Below, piece after piece: positions 51,379 to 59,167 of a stretch of DNA of 64,000 nucleotides. This DNA comes from Trebonia sp963822615 (GTDB lineage: Bacteria; Actinomycetota; Actinomycetes; Streptosporangiales; Streptosporangiaceae): positions 658,593 to 722,592 of the forward strand of contig CAWGIM010000015.1 in assembly GCA_963822615.1 (NCBI GenBank), read 5' to 3'. A program made the position numbers and the translations under genes. The notes under the pieces are model-generated. The model was not told where the DNA came from and did no database searches. It was given only the letters and a program-made list of their open reading frames with translations. Position 1 is the stretch's first letter, and every line of letters begins with the position of its first letter.

Positions 51379-51412
51379 GGTATTCAATACCATAAAGATG
51401 GTACTGAGTACC
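51379..51412. promoter_or_regulatory. double operator of the thiolase-carboxylase operon
   Basis: GGTATTCAATACC (51379-51391, 5-3-5 palindrome) and GGTACTGAGTACC (51400-51412, perfect 6-1-6 palindrome) start 21 bp apart. They lie immediately upstream of the thiolase ribosome site. The same pair with the same spacing recurs at 56344. Confidence 0.75.
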
Positions 51413-51470
51413 GGAATGGCCCGCAAGAGGAGCTGCCCTGAGATTAACATCGCCCGGGCCGGCCAGCCTC

Positions 51471-51530
51471 TCCTGCCCCGCCCGGTTAGGTCCTGCCCCG
51501 CCCGGTTAGGCCTAGCCCCGCCCGGTTAGG
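51471..51530. repeat. three 20-bp tandem units across the folP stop codon
   Basis: Units (T/C)CCTGCCCCGCCCGGTTAGG-type at 51471, 51491 and 51511. On the minus strand each contains CCTAACCGGG, and the last unit holds the folP TAA (51526-51528), so the stop is present in triplicate. Confidence 0.8.
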
Positions 51531-52434
51531 CCAGTCCCCGGACGATCCGGGCCGGCCGCCGGTCGCCCTTGATGGTGGCGATCATGTCGAGCGCCTGCCG
51601 GGTGGCCCGGATGTCGTGGGCGCGGAAGATGCGGGCGCCGTGCCAGGCGCCGAGCGCGGTCACCGCGAGCGTGCCCGCCAGCCGGTCCTCGATGTCGGCG
51701 CCGAGCGTCTCGCCCACGAAGTCCTTGCGGGACGCGGCGATCAGCACCGGCCAGCCGGTCGCGGTCATCTCGTCCAGGCGGCGGCTGATCTCCAGCGAGT
51801 GCCAGCTGTTCTTGCCGAAGTCGTGCGCCGGGTCGATGATCACCCGGTCCGGCGGCACCCCGGCCCGGACCGCCCGCCCGGCCAGGCCGAGCGTGGTCGC
51901 CAGCACGTCGGCCATCACGTCCGGGTAGGACAGCCGGAACGGGCGGGTCCGGGGCGGCAGCGCGCCCGCGTGCGAGCAGACCAGGCCCACCCCGAACTCG
52001 GCCGCCACTTCAGCCAGCCGCGGGTCCCAGCCGCCCCAGGTGTCGTTCAGCAGGTCCGCGCCCGCCTCGCAGGCGGCCCGGCCGACCTCCTGGCGCCAGG
52101 TGTCGGCGCTGATCACCAGGTCGGGGTAGGCGGCGCGGACCGCCGCGATGAACTCGACCGTCCGCTCGATCTCCTGGGCCGGGCTGACCTCGCCGCCCGG
52201 CTTGGCCGGAACCCCGCCCACGTCCAGGATGTCCGCCCCCTCGGCCACCACCTCGTGCACCCGGTCCAGGGCGGCGGCCGGGTCCCAGGTCATCCCGGGG
52301 CGGTAGAAGGAGTCGGGCGTGCGGTTGACGATCGCCATCACCAGCAGCTGCCCCGGCGCGAACTCGCGGTCCCGCAGCCGCAGCGGCCCGGGCGCGCGCC
52401 AGCCGGCCGGGCTCTCCTCATCGGTCGGCGGCAC
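51526..52434 (-). CDS. folP2: dihydropteroate synthase-like protein (FolP2 type)
   Basis: A 302-residue TIM barrel with DHPS motifs: AIVNRTPDSFY near 33, VAEGADILDVGG near 66, LLNDTWGG near 130, IDPAHDFGKN near 195 and LIAASRKDFVG near 228. The pterin- and pABA-loop regions differ from the classic FolP1. In Mycobacterium tuberculosis the adjacent gene pair folP2-gpgS has this order, and mycobacterial FolP2 is not a working DHPS in tests known to me. GTG 52434 is 3 bp downstream of gpgS. The real substrate is unknown. Confidence 0.85.
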   Translation of the reverse strand: MPPTDEESPAGWRAPGPLRLRDREFAPGQLLVMAIVNRTPDSFYRPGMTWDPAAALDRVHEVVAEGADILDVGGVPAKPGGEVSPAQEIERTVEFIAAVRAAYPDLVISADTWRQEVGRAACEAGADLLNDTWGGWDPRLAEVAAEFGVGLVCSHAGALPPRTRPFRLSYPDVMADVLATTLGLAGRAVRAGVPPDRVIIDPAHDFGKNSWHSLEISRRLDEMTATGWPVLIAASRKDFVGETLGADIEDRLAGTLAVTALGAWHGARIFRAHDIRATRQALDMIATIKGDRRPARIVRGLA

Positions 52435-52437
52435 CGT

Positions 52438-53403
52438 TCACCCCCTGGACCTGGTGACCGACCGGGCGGGCGGCCGCTCGGTCACCGGCACCGGCCGCGA
52501 GCGCGGCCGCAGCTCGCCGTCGGACCGGACGAACTGGTGCAGCCGTACCTGGCCGGCCGTTACCGCGGCCAGGCCGGCCGCTCGCAGCCGCCGCCGCTCG
52601 GCCACCAGCAGCAGCTCGGCCGCCATCACCGCCAGGTCGTGGCTGGCCTGGTGCTTGTGCCCGCGGCTGCCCAGGTCCACCTGGGCGATCGCGCCGGTCC
52701 CGTGCTCCCGGGCGGTGTCAAGCAGCACCGCCAGCTCGACCCCGTAACCGACCGGGACCGGCAGCGACTCCATCAGCTCCCGGCGGGCCGCCCACTCGCC
52801 CGCCAGCGGCTGCACGATGCCGGCCAGCTCGGGCCACCACAGGCTCAGCAGCGGCCGCGCGACCAGCTCGGTCACCCGCCCGCCGTCGGCGCTGACCGAC
52901 CCGTCTTCGCCCGCGTAGAGCCGCTCGTAGAACCCCTTGACCAGCAGCACCCCCGGGTCGGCGAGCAGCGGCCCGAGCAGCCCGGTGACGAAGTGGGTGC
53001 CCCACTGGGTGAGGTCGGCGTCCACGAACACCACCAGGTCGCCGGTGGTGACCAGCAGCGACTTCCACAGCGCCTCGCCCTTGCCGGGGTAGCCGCCGAG
53101 CTGCGGCGCTACCTCCCGGGCGCGGTACACGGTGGCCCCCGCCCGGGCGGCCTCTTGCCCGGTCGCGTCGGTCGAGTCGGAGTCCATCACCACCAGCTCG
53201 TCCACCAGCCCGGTGTCGGCCCCGAGCCGGGCGATGCCGCCCGCGACCGCGCCGACGGTCCGCTCCTCGTTGCGGGCCGGGATCACCACGCTCACCGTCA
53301 GCCCGAGCTCGCGCTTCCTGCTCGCCAGCTCGGCCGCCGGCCAGTCCCGCCAGTGGCTGGTCCGCTCAGCCGGCCATGCCCCGGCCGCCGGTAGTGGGGT
53401 CAT
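52438..53403 (-). CDS. gpgS: glucosyl-3-phosphoglycerate synthase (GT81)
   Basis: A 321-residue GT-A glycosyltransferase. It has SVVIPARNEE near 40, the D-x-D metal motif in VFVDADLTQWG near 115, and LAGEWAARRELMESLPVPVGYGVELAVL near 180 to 210. GpgS makes glucosyl-3-phosphoglycerate from UDP-glucose and 3-phosphoglycerate, the first step of methylglucose lipopolysaccharide synthesis. ATG 53403 begins MTPLPAAGAW; upstream in-frame codons lack a ribosome site. It is coupled to the downstream folP2-like gene, as in mycobacteria. Confidence 0.93.
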   Translation of the reverse strand: MTPLPAAGAWPAERTSHWRDWPAAELASRKRELGLTVSVVIPARNEERTVGAVAGGIARLGADTGLVDELVVMDSDSTDATGQEAARAGATVYRAREVAPQLGGYPGKGEALWKSLLVTTGDLVVFVDADLTQWGTHFVTGLLGPLLADPGVLLVKGFYERLYAGEDGSVSADGGRVTELVARPLLSLWWPELAGIVQPLAGEWAARRELMESLPVPVGYGVELAVLLDTAREHGTGAIAQVDLGSRGHKHQASHDLAVMAAELLLVAERRRLRAAGLAAVTAGQVRLHQFVRSDGELRPRSRPVPVTERPPARSVTRSRG

Positions 53404-53503
53404 CGGTAGTCCGCTCCGCTCAGCCCGGTCCGGGGATCGGGCTCCCCGGCATTCCATTACTACCCCAGGTCTACCGGTACTCCCGGGACCGCCTGCCAGG
53501 GCA

Positions 53504-54652
53504 CTACCCCCGGGCGGCGGGCTGAGCGAGCTTGGCGGCCGGGGCAAGCTGGGGCGACGGGGCACGCTGGGCCGACGGGGCTAGCTGAGTGGCCGGGGCA
53601 AGCTGGGCGGCCGGGGCGGGCTTGGCGAGCTGGGCGGGCCGCTGGCGGGCGAGCTGCCCGGCGATGTGCGCGGTCAGCCCGGGCAGCCGGGCGGTGAACA
53701 GGACCGGGGTGAACGCGGCGGTGTCGAGCCCGATGAGGTGATAGGCCGGCCCGGCCGGGTAATCAAGGTGCGGTCGCAGCCCCCGCGCCTCGTGCACCGC
53801 CTCCGCCAGCGCGTCGTAGACGCCGGTCAGCCGCTGCCCGCCACGCAGCGCGGCGATCATGCCGAGGGCGGGCCGCATCGCGGGCACCCGGGGGTCGCCG
53901 CTCCGCTCAAGCCGGTGCCCGAAGCCGGGGATCTTCCGCCCCGACGCCAGCGCCGCGTCAAGCCACGGCCGGGCGTTCTCGGGTACGCCGATCTCGTTCA
54001 TCATGTCGATGACTGCCTCGGTGGCGCTGGCCGGCAGCGACCCGGCGACCGCGCCGACGGTGCCGTACAGGTCAGCCGCGGTCGAGTCGGCCACCCGGGC
54101 GGCCGGGGTGGCGTTGACGCTGTGCTCGGCGTACAGGATCAGCGAGACCTCGAACGCCCGCACGATCTGCGGCTCCGGCACCTTGCCGAAGGTCATGTAG
54201 AGGAAGTTCGCGGCGTACCCGAGGTCGGGCCGCGGTGCCACCGGCTCGAGCCCCTGGCGGCGCCGCTGGCCGGCCGCGACCACCGCGGGCAGCAGCGCGA
54301 ACAGCCGCAGGGCCTTCGCCCGGGTGCCGCCGGGCGAGCGGTCGCCGGGCGCCGGGTCGGCCGCGCCGATCAGGCTGACCGCGGTCCGCAGGTCGTCCAG
54401 CGGGCCGTCGCCGGGGCGGGCGGCCACCCGGGCGGCGAGGTCGGGGGCGAGCGCCCGCTGCCCGCGCTCGGCCCGAAGCTGCCCGCGTAGCTGGTCCGGC
54501 GTCGGCAGGCGGCCGTGCCAGCGCAGGTAGGCGACCTGCTCGAAGCTGCACCGGCGGCACAGCTCCTGCACCGGGTGGCCGTCGTCGGTCAGCGCGTTGT
54601 TGTAGGCGGGGTTGTTGTTGGCCGGGTTGGAGTTAGCCGGGTTGGACAGCAT
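53504..54652 (-). CDS. citrate/2-methylcitrate synthase-like protein with repeat-expanded ends
   Basis: A 382-residue citrate synthase-fold protein. It keeps the three catalytic positions: His in EHSVNAT near 170, His in GFGHR near 240, and Asp in LDYPAGPAYHL near 303, plus FEQVAYLRWHGRLPT near 38. The usual first 30 residues are replaced by an Asn/Pro/Ala repeat (SNPANSNPANNNPAYNNA). The C-terminus carries about 45 residues of A-Q-L-A-P repeats from a degenerate DNA repeat (53510-53645). It starts at ATG 54652, overlapping the PrpD stop (TGATG). The pairing suggests a methylcitrate-type step. Confidence 0.87.
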   Translation of the reverse strand: MLSNPANSNPANNNPAYNNALTDDGHPVQELCRRCSFEQVAYLRWHGRLPTPDQLRGQLRAERGQRALAPDLAARVAARPGDGPLDDLRTAVSLIGAADPAPGDRSPGGTRAKALRLFALLPAVVAAGQRRRQGLEPVAPRPDLGYAANFLYMTFGKVPEPQIVRAFEVSLILYAEHSVNATPAARVADSTAADLYGTVGAVAGSLPASATEAVIDMMNEIGVPENARPWLDAALASGRKIPGFGHRLERSGDPRVPAMRPALGMIAALRGGQRLTGVYDALAEAVHEARGLRPHLDYPAGPAYHLIGLDTAAFTPVLFTARLPGLTAHIAGQLARQRPAQLAKPAPAAQLAPATQLAPSAQRAPSPQLAPAAKLAQPAARG

Positions 54653-56169
54653 CAGAGGATCCCCCAGGTTCGGGTTGGCTGGGTCGCTTCGGTCATGCCG
54701 GGCAGCGTCAGCCCGGCCAGTTCGTCCGCGTCGAGTTCGGGCAGCCTGGTCACCGTGTCCAGGAACGCCTGCTGCACGTCGGGCGCGATGACGCCGTCCG
54801 CGAGCGCGCGGAACTTGGCGAGGTACTGCGCCCGGCCGAACGGCCGGGCGCCGGCCGGATGGGCGTCCGCGACCGCCAGCTCGTCGCTGATCACCGTCCC
54901 GTTGGCCAGGGTGATCTCGGCCCGGCCGCCGAAGGCCCGCTTGGCCGGGTCAGGCTCGTGGTACCGCCTGGTCCAGTCGGGGTCCTCGGCGGTGCTGATC
55001 TTCCGCCACAGCGCCACCGTGTCCGGCCGGGCGGCGCGGTCGGGGGCGTACGAGCGGACGTGGTGCCAGTCGCCGTCCTGCAGCGCGACCGCGAAGATGT
55101 ACGGCAGCGAGTGGTCCAGCGTCTCCCGGGACGCGGCCGGGTCGTACTTCTGCGGGTCACCGGAGCCGGAGCCGATCACGTCGTGCGTGTGGCGGCTGGT
55201 GCGGATGACGATCTGCTCGACCCGCGACGTGTCGCCGTTGCGCGGCCGCATCCGCCGGGCCAGGTCGATCATCGCCTGCGCCTGGTACTCGGCCGAGTGC
55301 TCCTTGGTATAGGTCTCCAGGATGGCCCGCTTCGGCTCGCCGGGGGCGGGCAGCGGCACCGTGTAGACCGCGTCCGGGCCGCCGAGCAGCCAGGCGATCA
55401 CCCCGTCGGCGCCCTCGTAGACCGGGGCCGGCCCGCCCTGGCCGCGCAGCGCCCGGTCGACCGCCTCGATCGCGGTCTTCCCCGCGAAGGCGGGCGCGTA
55501 GGCCTTCCAGCTCGAGATCTCGCCCTTGCGGGACTGCCTGGTCTGCGTGGTGCAGTGCAGCGCCTGGCTGACCGCCCGGTAGACGGTGTCGGTGTCCAGC
55601 GCGAGCAGCGCCCCCAGGCCGGCCGCGGCCGACGGGCCCAGGTGCGCGATGTGGTCGATCCGGTGCTCGTGCAGGCAGATGCCCTTGGCCAGGCTGACCT
55701 GCACCTCGTAGGCGGCCGCGATGCCCCGCACCAGGTCCGCGCCGCGCCGCCCGGTGTGCTGCGCGACCGCCAGCAGCGGGGGGATGTTGTCGCCCGGGTG
55801 CGAGTACTCGGCCGCGAGGAAGGTGTCGTGGAAGTCCAGCTCGCGCACGGCCACGCCGTTCGCCCAGGCGGCCCATTCCGGTGATACCCGAACGGTTGCG
55901 GCTGACCCGAGCACCGCCGCGCCCGGGCCGGAGCGGCCGGGGACCGCCGGGTGGCGCAGCGCCTGCTCCCGCGCCGCCCGGACCGGCGGGCGGTCCAGCG
56001 CGGCGGCGGCCACCGCGGCGTCGTCGATCACCCGGTTGATCACCATGTCGGTTACCTCGGCCGGGATTTCGACCGGGTCGGTCGCCACCGCCGCCAGCCG
56101 CCAGGCCAGTTGCTCTTCGCGCGCCAGCCGGGTTGCCGAGGGGCAGGCGCGCACCTGGTGACCGATCAA
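54652..56169 (-). CDS. MmgE/PrpD-family dehydratase (2-methylcitrate dehydratase-like)
   Basis: A 505-residue protein of the MmgE/PrpD family. It has RELDFHDTFLAAEYSHPGDNIPPLLA near 108, KGICLHEHRIDHIAHLGPSAAAGLGAL near 158, YAPAFAGKTAIEA near 220, and GRAEITLANG near 425. In the methylcitrate cycle PrpD dehydrates 2-methylcitrate. TTG 56169 (LIGHQVRACPS) was chosen because GGGAG precedes it by 5 bp; the longer in-frame extension to 56301 is Arg-rich and unlikely. It is followed by a citrate synthase-like gene and is divergent from a TetR gene across the double operator. Confidence 0.88.
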   Translation of the reverse strand: MIGHQVRACPSATRLAREEQLAWRLAAVATDPVEIPAEVTDMVINRVIDDAAVAAAALDRPPVRAAREQALRHPAVPGRSGPGAAVLGSAATVRVSPEWAAWANGVAVRELDFHDTFLAAEYSHPGDNIPPLLAVAQHTGRRGADLVRGIAAAYEVQVSLAKGICLHEHRIDHIAHLGPSAAAGLGALLALDTDTVYRAVSQALHCTTQTRQSRKGEISSWKAYAPAFAGKTAIEAVDRALRGQGGPAPVYEGADGVIAWLLGGPDAVYTVPLPAPGEPKRAILETYTKEHSAEYQAQAMIDLARRMRPRNGDTSRVEQIVIRTSRHTHDVIGSGSGDPQKYDPAASRETLDHSLPYIFAVALQDGDWHHVRSYAPDRAARPDTVALWRKISTAEDPDWTRRYHEPDPAKRAFGGRAEITLANGTVISDELAVADAHPAGARPFGRAQYLAKFRALADGVIAPDVQQAFLDTVTRLPELDADELAGLTLPGMTEATQPTRTWGIL

Positions 56170-56343
56170 CGGTTCTCCCTTCCGCGCCCTGCCAGCCTTT
56201 TTGCCAGCCCTCGGCGGTGCTGGCCGTATGCACCGCCGAGGGGGCTCTCGGCGCCACGGGGGCCGGCGGGGCGGTCCGGCTTCCCTGGCGGACATGCTCA
56301 CCCCGCCGGAAATCCGGCGCGGTGAATGGGAATCACGTCATTT

Positions 56344-56377
56344 GGTATCGAATACCATCAGAATGGTACTGAGTACC
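56344..56377. promoter_or_regulatory. double operator between prpD-like and tetR genes
   Basis: GGTATCGAATACC (56344-56356) and GGTACTGAGTACC (56365-56377), perfect palindromes starting 21 bp apart. The second element is identical to that at 51400-51412. It should control tetR (87 bp downstream) and possibly the prpD-like operon (175 bp away). Confidence 0.75.
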
Positions 56378-56463
56378 TTTACGGCTGACAAGGGGGTCGG
56401 GCTGCTGAGCGGAACGGCAATGCGACTGGCTGTGGCGGCCAAGATTGGGGATGATGGGCGGTC

Positions 56464-57189
56464 ATGAGCAAGCCAACGGCGCGGGAGCGGCTAGCCGAGT
56501 CCGCGTTCGCCCTGTTCGACGAGCGTGGCTACGAGGCAACCACGGTCGACGACATCACCGAGCGGGCCGGCTTCGGCCGCACCACCTTCTTCCGGCACTA
56601 CCGGTCCAAGGACGACGTGATCTTCCCCGACCACGACCGGCTGCTGGACCAGATCGGTGAGCGGCTGCGCACCTCCAGCCACGGCACCGCCCTGGCCGCG
56701 GTCTCGGACGCGGTCCGCCTGGTCCTGCTGCACTACCTCGAGGAGGGCGAGCTGGCCCGCCGCCGGTACGCGCTCACCAGCAGCGTCCCCGCGCTGCGGG
56801 ACCGCGAGATCGCCAGCGTGGCCCGCTACCAGCGGCTGTTCCGCGAGTTCATCGCGGGCTGGATGGCCGGCCCGGTACCGGCCAGCCCAGTGTCGGCTAC
56901 CAGCGCAGTACCTGGGGGCGTGGCCGAAATGGCCGAGCCGGCCCCGCTGCGCGCCGAGCTGATGGCGGCGGCCGTGGTCGCCGCCCACAACCACGTGCTG
57001 CGCCGCTGGCTGCGGGGCGAGAGCCCCGACCCGGTGCGCGAGCTCGACGACGCCCTCAAGCTGGTGATCAGCCTGTTCACCGGCCCCACGGCGGCCACCG
57101 ACGGCAAGGGCGCCACCATCGTGGCCTTCCGCACCGGCCAGGACATCGACTCGCTCATCCCGGTGCTGCGCCGCCTGGCCGACGAGTAA
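56464..57189 (+). CDS. TetR-family regulator of the thiolase/PrpD regulon
   Basis: A 241-residue TetR protein. The helix-turn-helix (about residues 25-60) ends ERAGFGRTTFFRHYRSKDDV, and the C-terminal domain is longer than in the other two TetR proteins. ATG 56464. A double palindrome lies upstream and an identically spaced pair lies before the thiolase-carboxylase operon at 51366, so this protein is the best candidate for a local repressor of both (inference). The likely ligand is an acyl-CoA or methylcitrate-type intermediate. Confidence 0.92.
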   Translation: MSKPTARERLAESAFALFDERGYEATTVDDITERAGFGRTTFFRHYRSKDDVIFPDHDRLLDQIGERLRTSSHGTALAAVSDAVRLVLLHYLEEGELARRRYALTSSVPALRDREIASVARYQRLFREFIAGWMAGPVPASPVSATSAVPGGVAEMAEPAPLRAELMAAAVVAAHNHVLRRWLRGESPDPVRELDDALKLVISLFTGPTAATDGKGATIVAFRTGQDIDSLIPVLRRLADE

Positions 57190-57502
57190 CCGCCCCCGGC
57201 ACCTCACCGCCGCCCGCCCCGGCCGCACCCCGGGACCCCGTGTCCCCGGCCGCCCCGCCCCCGGGGCCCCCCGCCCCCGGGACCCCCGCCCCCGGGACCC
57301 CCCGCCCCCGGCCGCCCCGCCCTCCCAAGCCTCACCCATGCCACCAGCCTCGGGCCGCACCTGCCCCAAGCCGCACCTTCCCCCAGGCCCATCTGCCTGA
57401 AGCCTCGCTGACCCCCGGCCAAGCCCTTTTCGGCCGCGCTGCCCCTCAAGCCCCACCCTCCCCTAGGTGTCACCTACCGATGGCATCGCCGCTGGCCAAT
57501 AG
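57190..57502. repeat. C-rich low-complexity tract with 15-bp tandem units
   Basis: After the tetR stop the DNA is about 80 percent C/G in long C runs. The unit CCGCCCCCGGGACCC repeats at 57271 and 57286, with degenerate copies on both sides. No plausible coding frame or RNA gene is seen here. The rest of this 505-bp gap is the palindrome at 57503-57556 and about 135 bp of ordinary sequence before the next gene's stop. Confidence 0.6.
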
Positions 57503-57556
57503 CATGATCACGGAAACTTTTTAGTGTGATCACACTAAAAAGTTTCCGTGATCATG
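57503..57556. repeat. 54-bp perfect zero-loop palindrome
   Basis: The 27 bases at 57503-57529 are exactly complementary to 57530-57556, with no loop. The centre is GTGTGATCACAC, flanked by TTTTTA/TAAAAA and then CGGAAAC/GTTTCCG. It lies between converging genes (tetR and the YtcJ-like amidohydrolase) and could act as a bidirectional terminator. Its perfect symmetry and AT-rich core are unusual in this GC-rich genome. Confidence 0.9.
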
Positions 57557-57694
57557 AAAAATTTCGATTATCGCTATGGATCAGCTCGCCTGGAAGCCGT
57601 GCCTGAACCACAGCGGCAACCGCAGCCCCTTCACTTACTAGCTTCGGGCTGGTAGCCGGACCAGAGACGCGACCGTCCGTAGGAGTTCTCGGCG

Positions 57695-59113
57695 CTAGCC
57701 CCGGACGTAGGTCAGCTCGCCGCTTACCAGCGTGGCGGCGACTAGGTCGGACGCCAGCGTGGCCAGTGCCTCGCGGGGGCCCGTGCGCAGCAGGGTGAGG
57801 TCGGCTGGGTGACCAGCGGCTACCTGGCGCGGCCGGCCGGGTGCCGCCGCCTCGCCCAGGAACAGGGTCACCGCCTGTGCGGGGGAGACCGCCTCGCCCG
57901 GCTGGAACCGGGCCGGGCGGTGCACCGCCGCGCGCATCGCGTGCCAGGGGTCGGCCGCGCCGTAGGGTGCGTCGCTGCCGGCCGCGAGGCTTACCCCGGC
58001 GGCGCTCAGCGACCCGAGCCGCCAGAGGTCAGCAAGGTCCTCCGGCGGCACCTCGGCCTCGTACTGCGCGCCCCGCTCGGCGACGAAGTGCGGCTGGGTC
58101 ACCACGGTGAGCCCGCGCAGCTCAGCCAGCGAGTCCGGACCGATGACGGCGCCGTGCTCGATCCGGTCACCGGGCAGCCGCCCGGCCAGGCCGAGGGCGG
58201 TCAGCGTGAGGACCAGCTGGACCCGGGTCACGCAGTGCACCGCGACCGCCCGGCCGGCCGCGTGCGCCTGGCTGATGCGCTGGGCGAAGTCGTCGAGCGG
58301 CGGCAGCGCGGTGTCGTCGAGGATGATCTTCTCCGGGCCGACGGTGACCCGGGCCGCTGCCTGGCCGGCCCCCGGGGGCGGGCTGACCCCGGGCGGTGCC
58401 ATGCAGTGCAGCCGCTGGCTGACGGGCTCGGCCGCCAGCGCCGCCAGGTCGGCGGCGGTCGCGCCGGGGGTCGCCTCGGTGAATCCGGTGACCCCGAGGG
58501 CGGCGGCGGTGCTGCTCACCGCGCCCAGCGGGGCCGCGCCGGGCGGCAGCCGCCCGGCCAGCCAGCGGTCCATCCGCCAGAGCCGTCCGGTGGGCCGGCC
58601 GTCGGCGTCGCGTTCCACCCCGGCGAGCTGGCAGCGGTCAAGGCCGAGCTGGTCGGCGCCGGGCGAGTTGACCATCCACAGCGCGCCGGTGCGGTGCTGG
58701 ACCCGGACCGGGCGGTCCGGTACCAGCCGGTCGAGTGCCGCCCGGTCGAGCGGGCCGGCCACCGATTCGTGGTAGCCGACCGCGCGCAGCCAGCCGCCGG
58801 GCGGCAGGCTCGCGCCGGCCGCCCGCAGCCGGGCCGCCAGCACCGCCGCGGTCGGCGTGTCCGGCGGCCCGGCGGGCACGCTGGCCGCCGCTGCCGCCAG
58901 CGCCCGCAGGTGCACGTGGTGGTCGTGCAGCCCGGGCAGCAGCAGGCCGCCCGCCGCGTCGATCTCCGGTTCGCCCGGCGCGGCGCGCAGGCCGGCCCCG
59001 CACTCGGCGATCAGCCCGCCGGCCAGCCGCACGTCGATGCGGGGGAGGTCGTCCAGGTCGTCCCCGTCGTCCCCGCGTCCCGCTGGCGGCCCGGGTGCAG
59101 GCTGGCTGGCCAC
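57695..59113 (-). CDS. YtcJ-like amidohydrolase (amidohydrolase-3 type)
   Basis: A 472-residue metal-dependent hydrolase with the N-terminal metal motif HDHHVHL near 62, a substrate-region motif HCVTRVQLVLTL near 293, a GDRIEHGAVIGP motif near 315, and the late metal Asp in AAGSDAPYGAADPWHAM near 380. The subgroup acts on amides, cyclic ureas or N-formyl compounds, and no substrate is evident here. It is transcribed minus, 54 bp after the frameshifted CoA-transferase. Its 3' end faces the perfect palindrome. Confidence 0.88.
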   Translation of the reverse strand: MASQPAPGPPAGRGDDGDDLDDLPRIDVRLAGGLIAECGAGLRAAPGEPEIDAAGGLLLPGLHDHHVHLRALAAAAASVPAGPPDTPTAAVLAARLRAAGASLPPGGWLRAVGYHESVAGPLDRAALDRLVPDRPVRVQHRTGALWMVNSPGADQLGLDRCQLAGVERDADGRPTGRLWRMDRWLAGRLPPGAAPLGAVSSTAAALGVTGFTEATPGATAADLAALAAEPVSQRLHCMAPPGVSPPPGAGQAAARVTVGPEKIILDDTALPPLDDFAQRISQAHAAGRAVAVHCVTRVQLVLTLTALGLAGRLPGDRIEHGAVIGPDSLAELRGLTVVTQPHFVAERGAQYEAEVPPEDLADLWRLGSLSAAGVSLAAGSDAPYGAADPWHAMRAAVHRPARFQPGEAVSPAQAVTLFLGEAAAPGRPRQVAAGHPADLTLLRTGPREALATLASDLVAATLVSGELTYVRG

Positions 59114-59167
59114 GCGCGCGCGCCGCGGATCAGCACTGGCCCCGCCCCGTCAGCACTGGCCCCGCCG

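Noticed and set aside
51526..52434. Functional folate-pathway dihydropteroate synthase
   Set aside because: The gene sits in the gpgS-folP2 arrangement of mycobacteria, where FolP2 is not a working DHPS as far as I know. No other folate genes are nearby.
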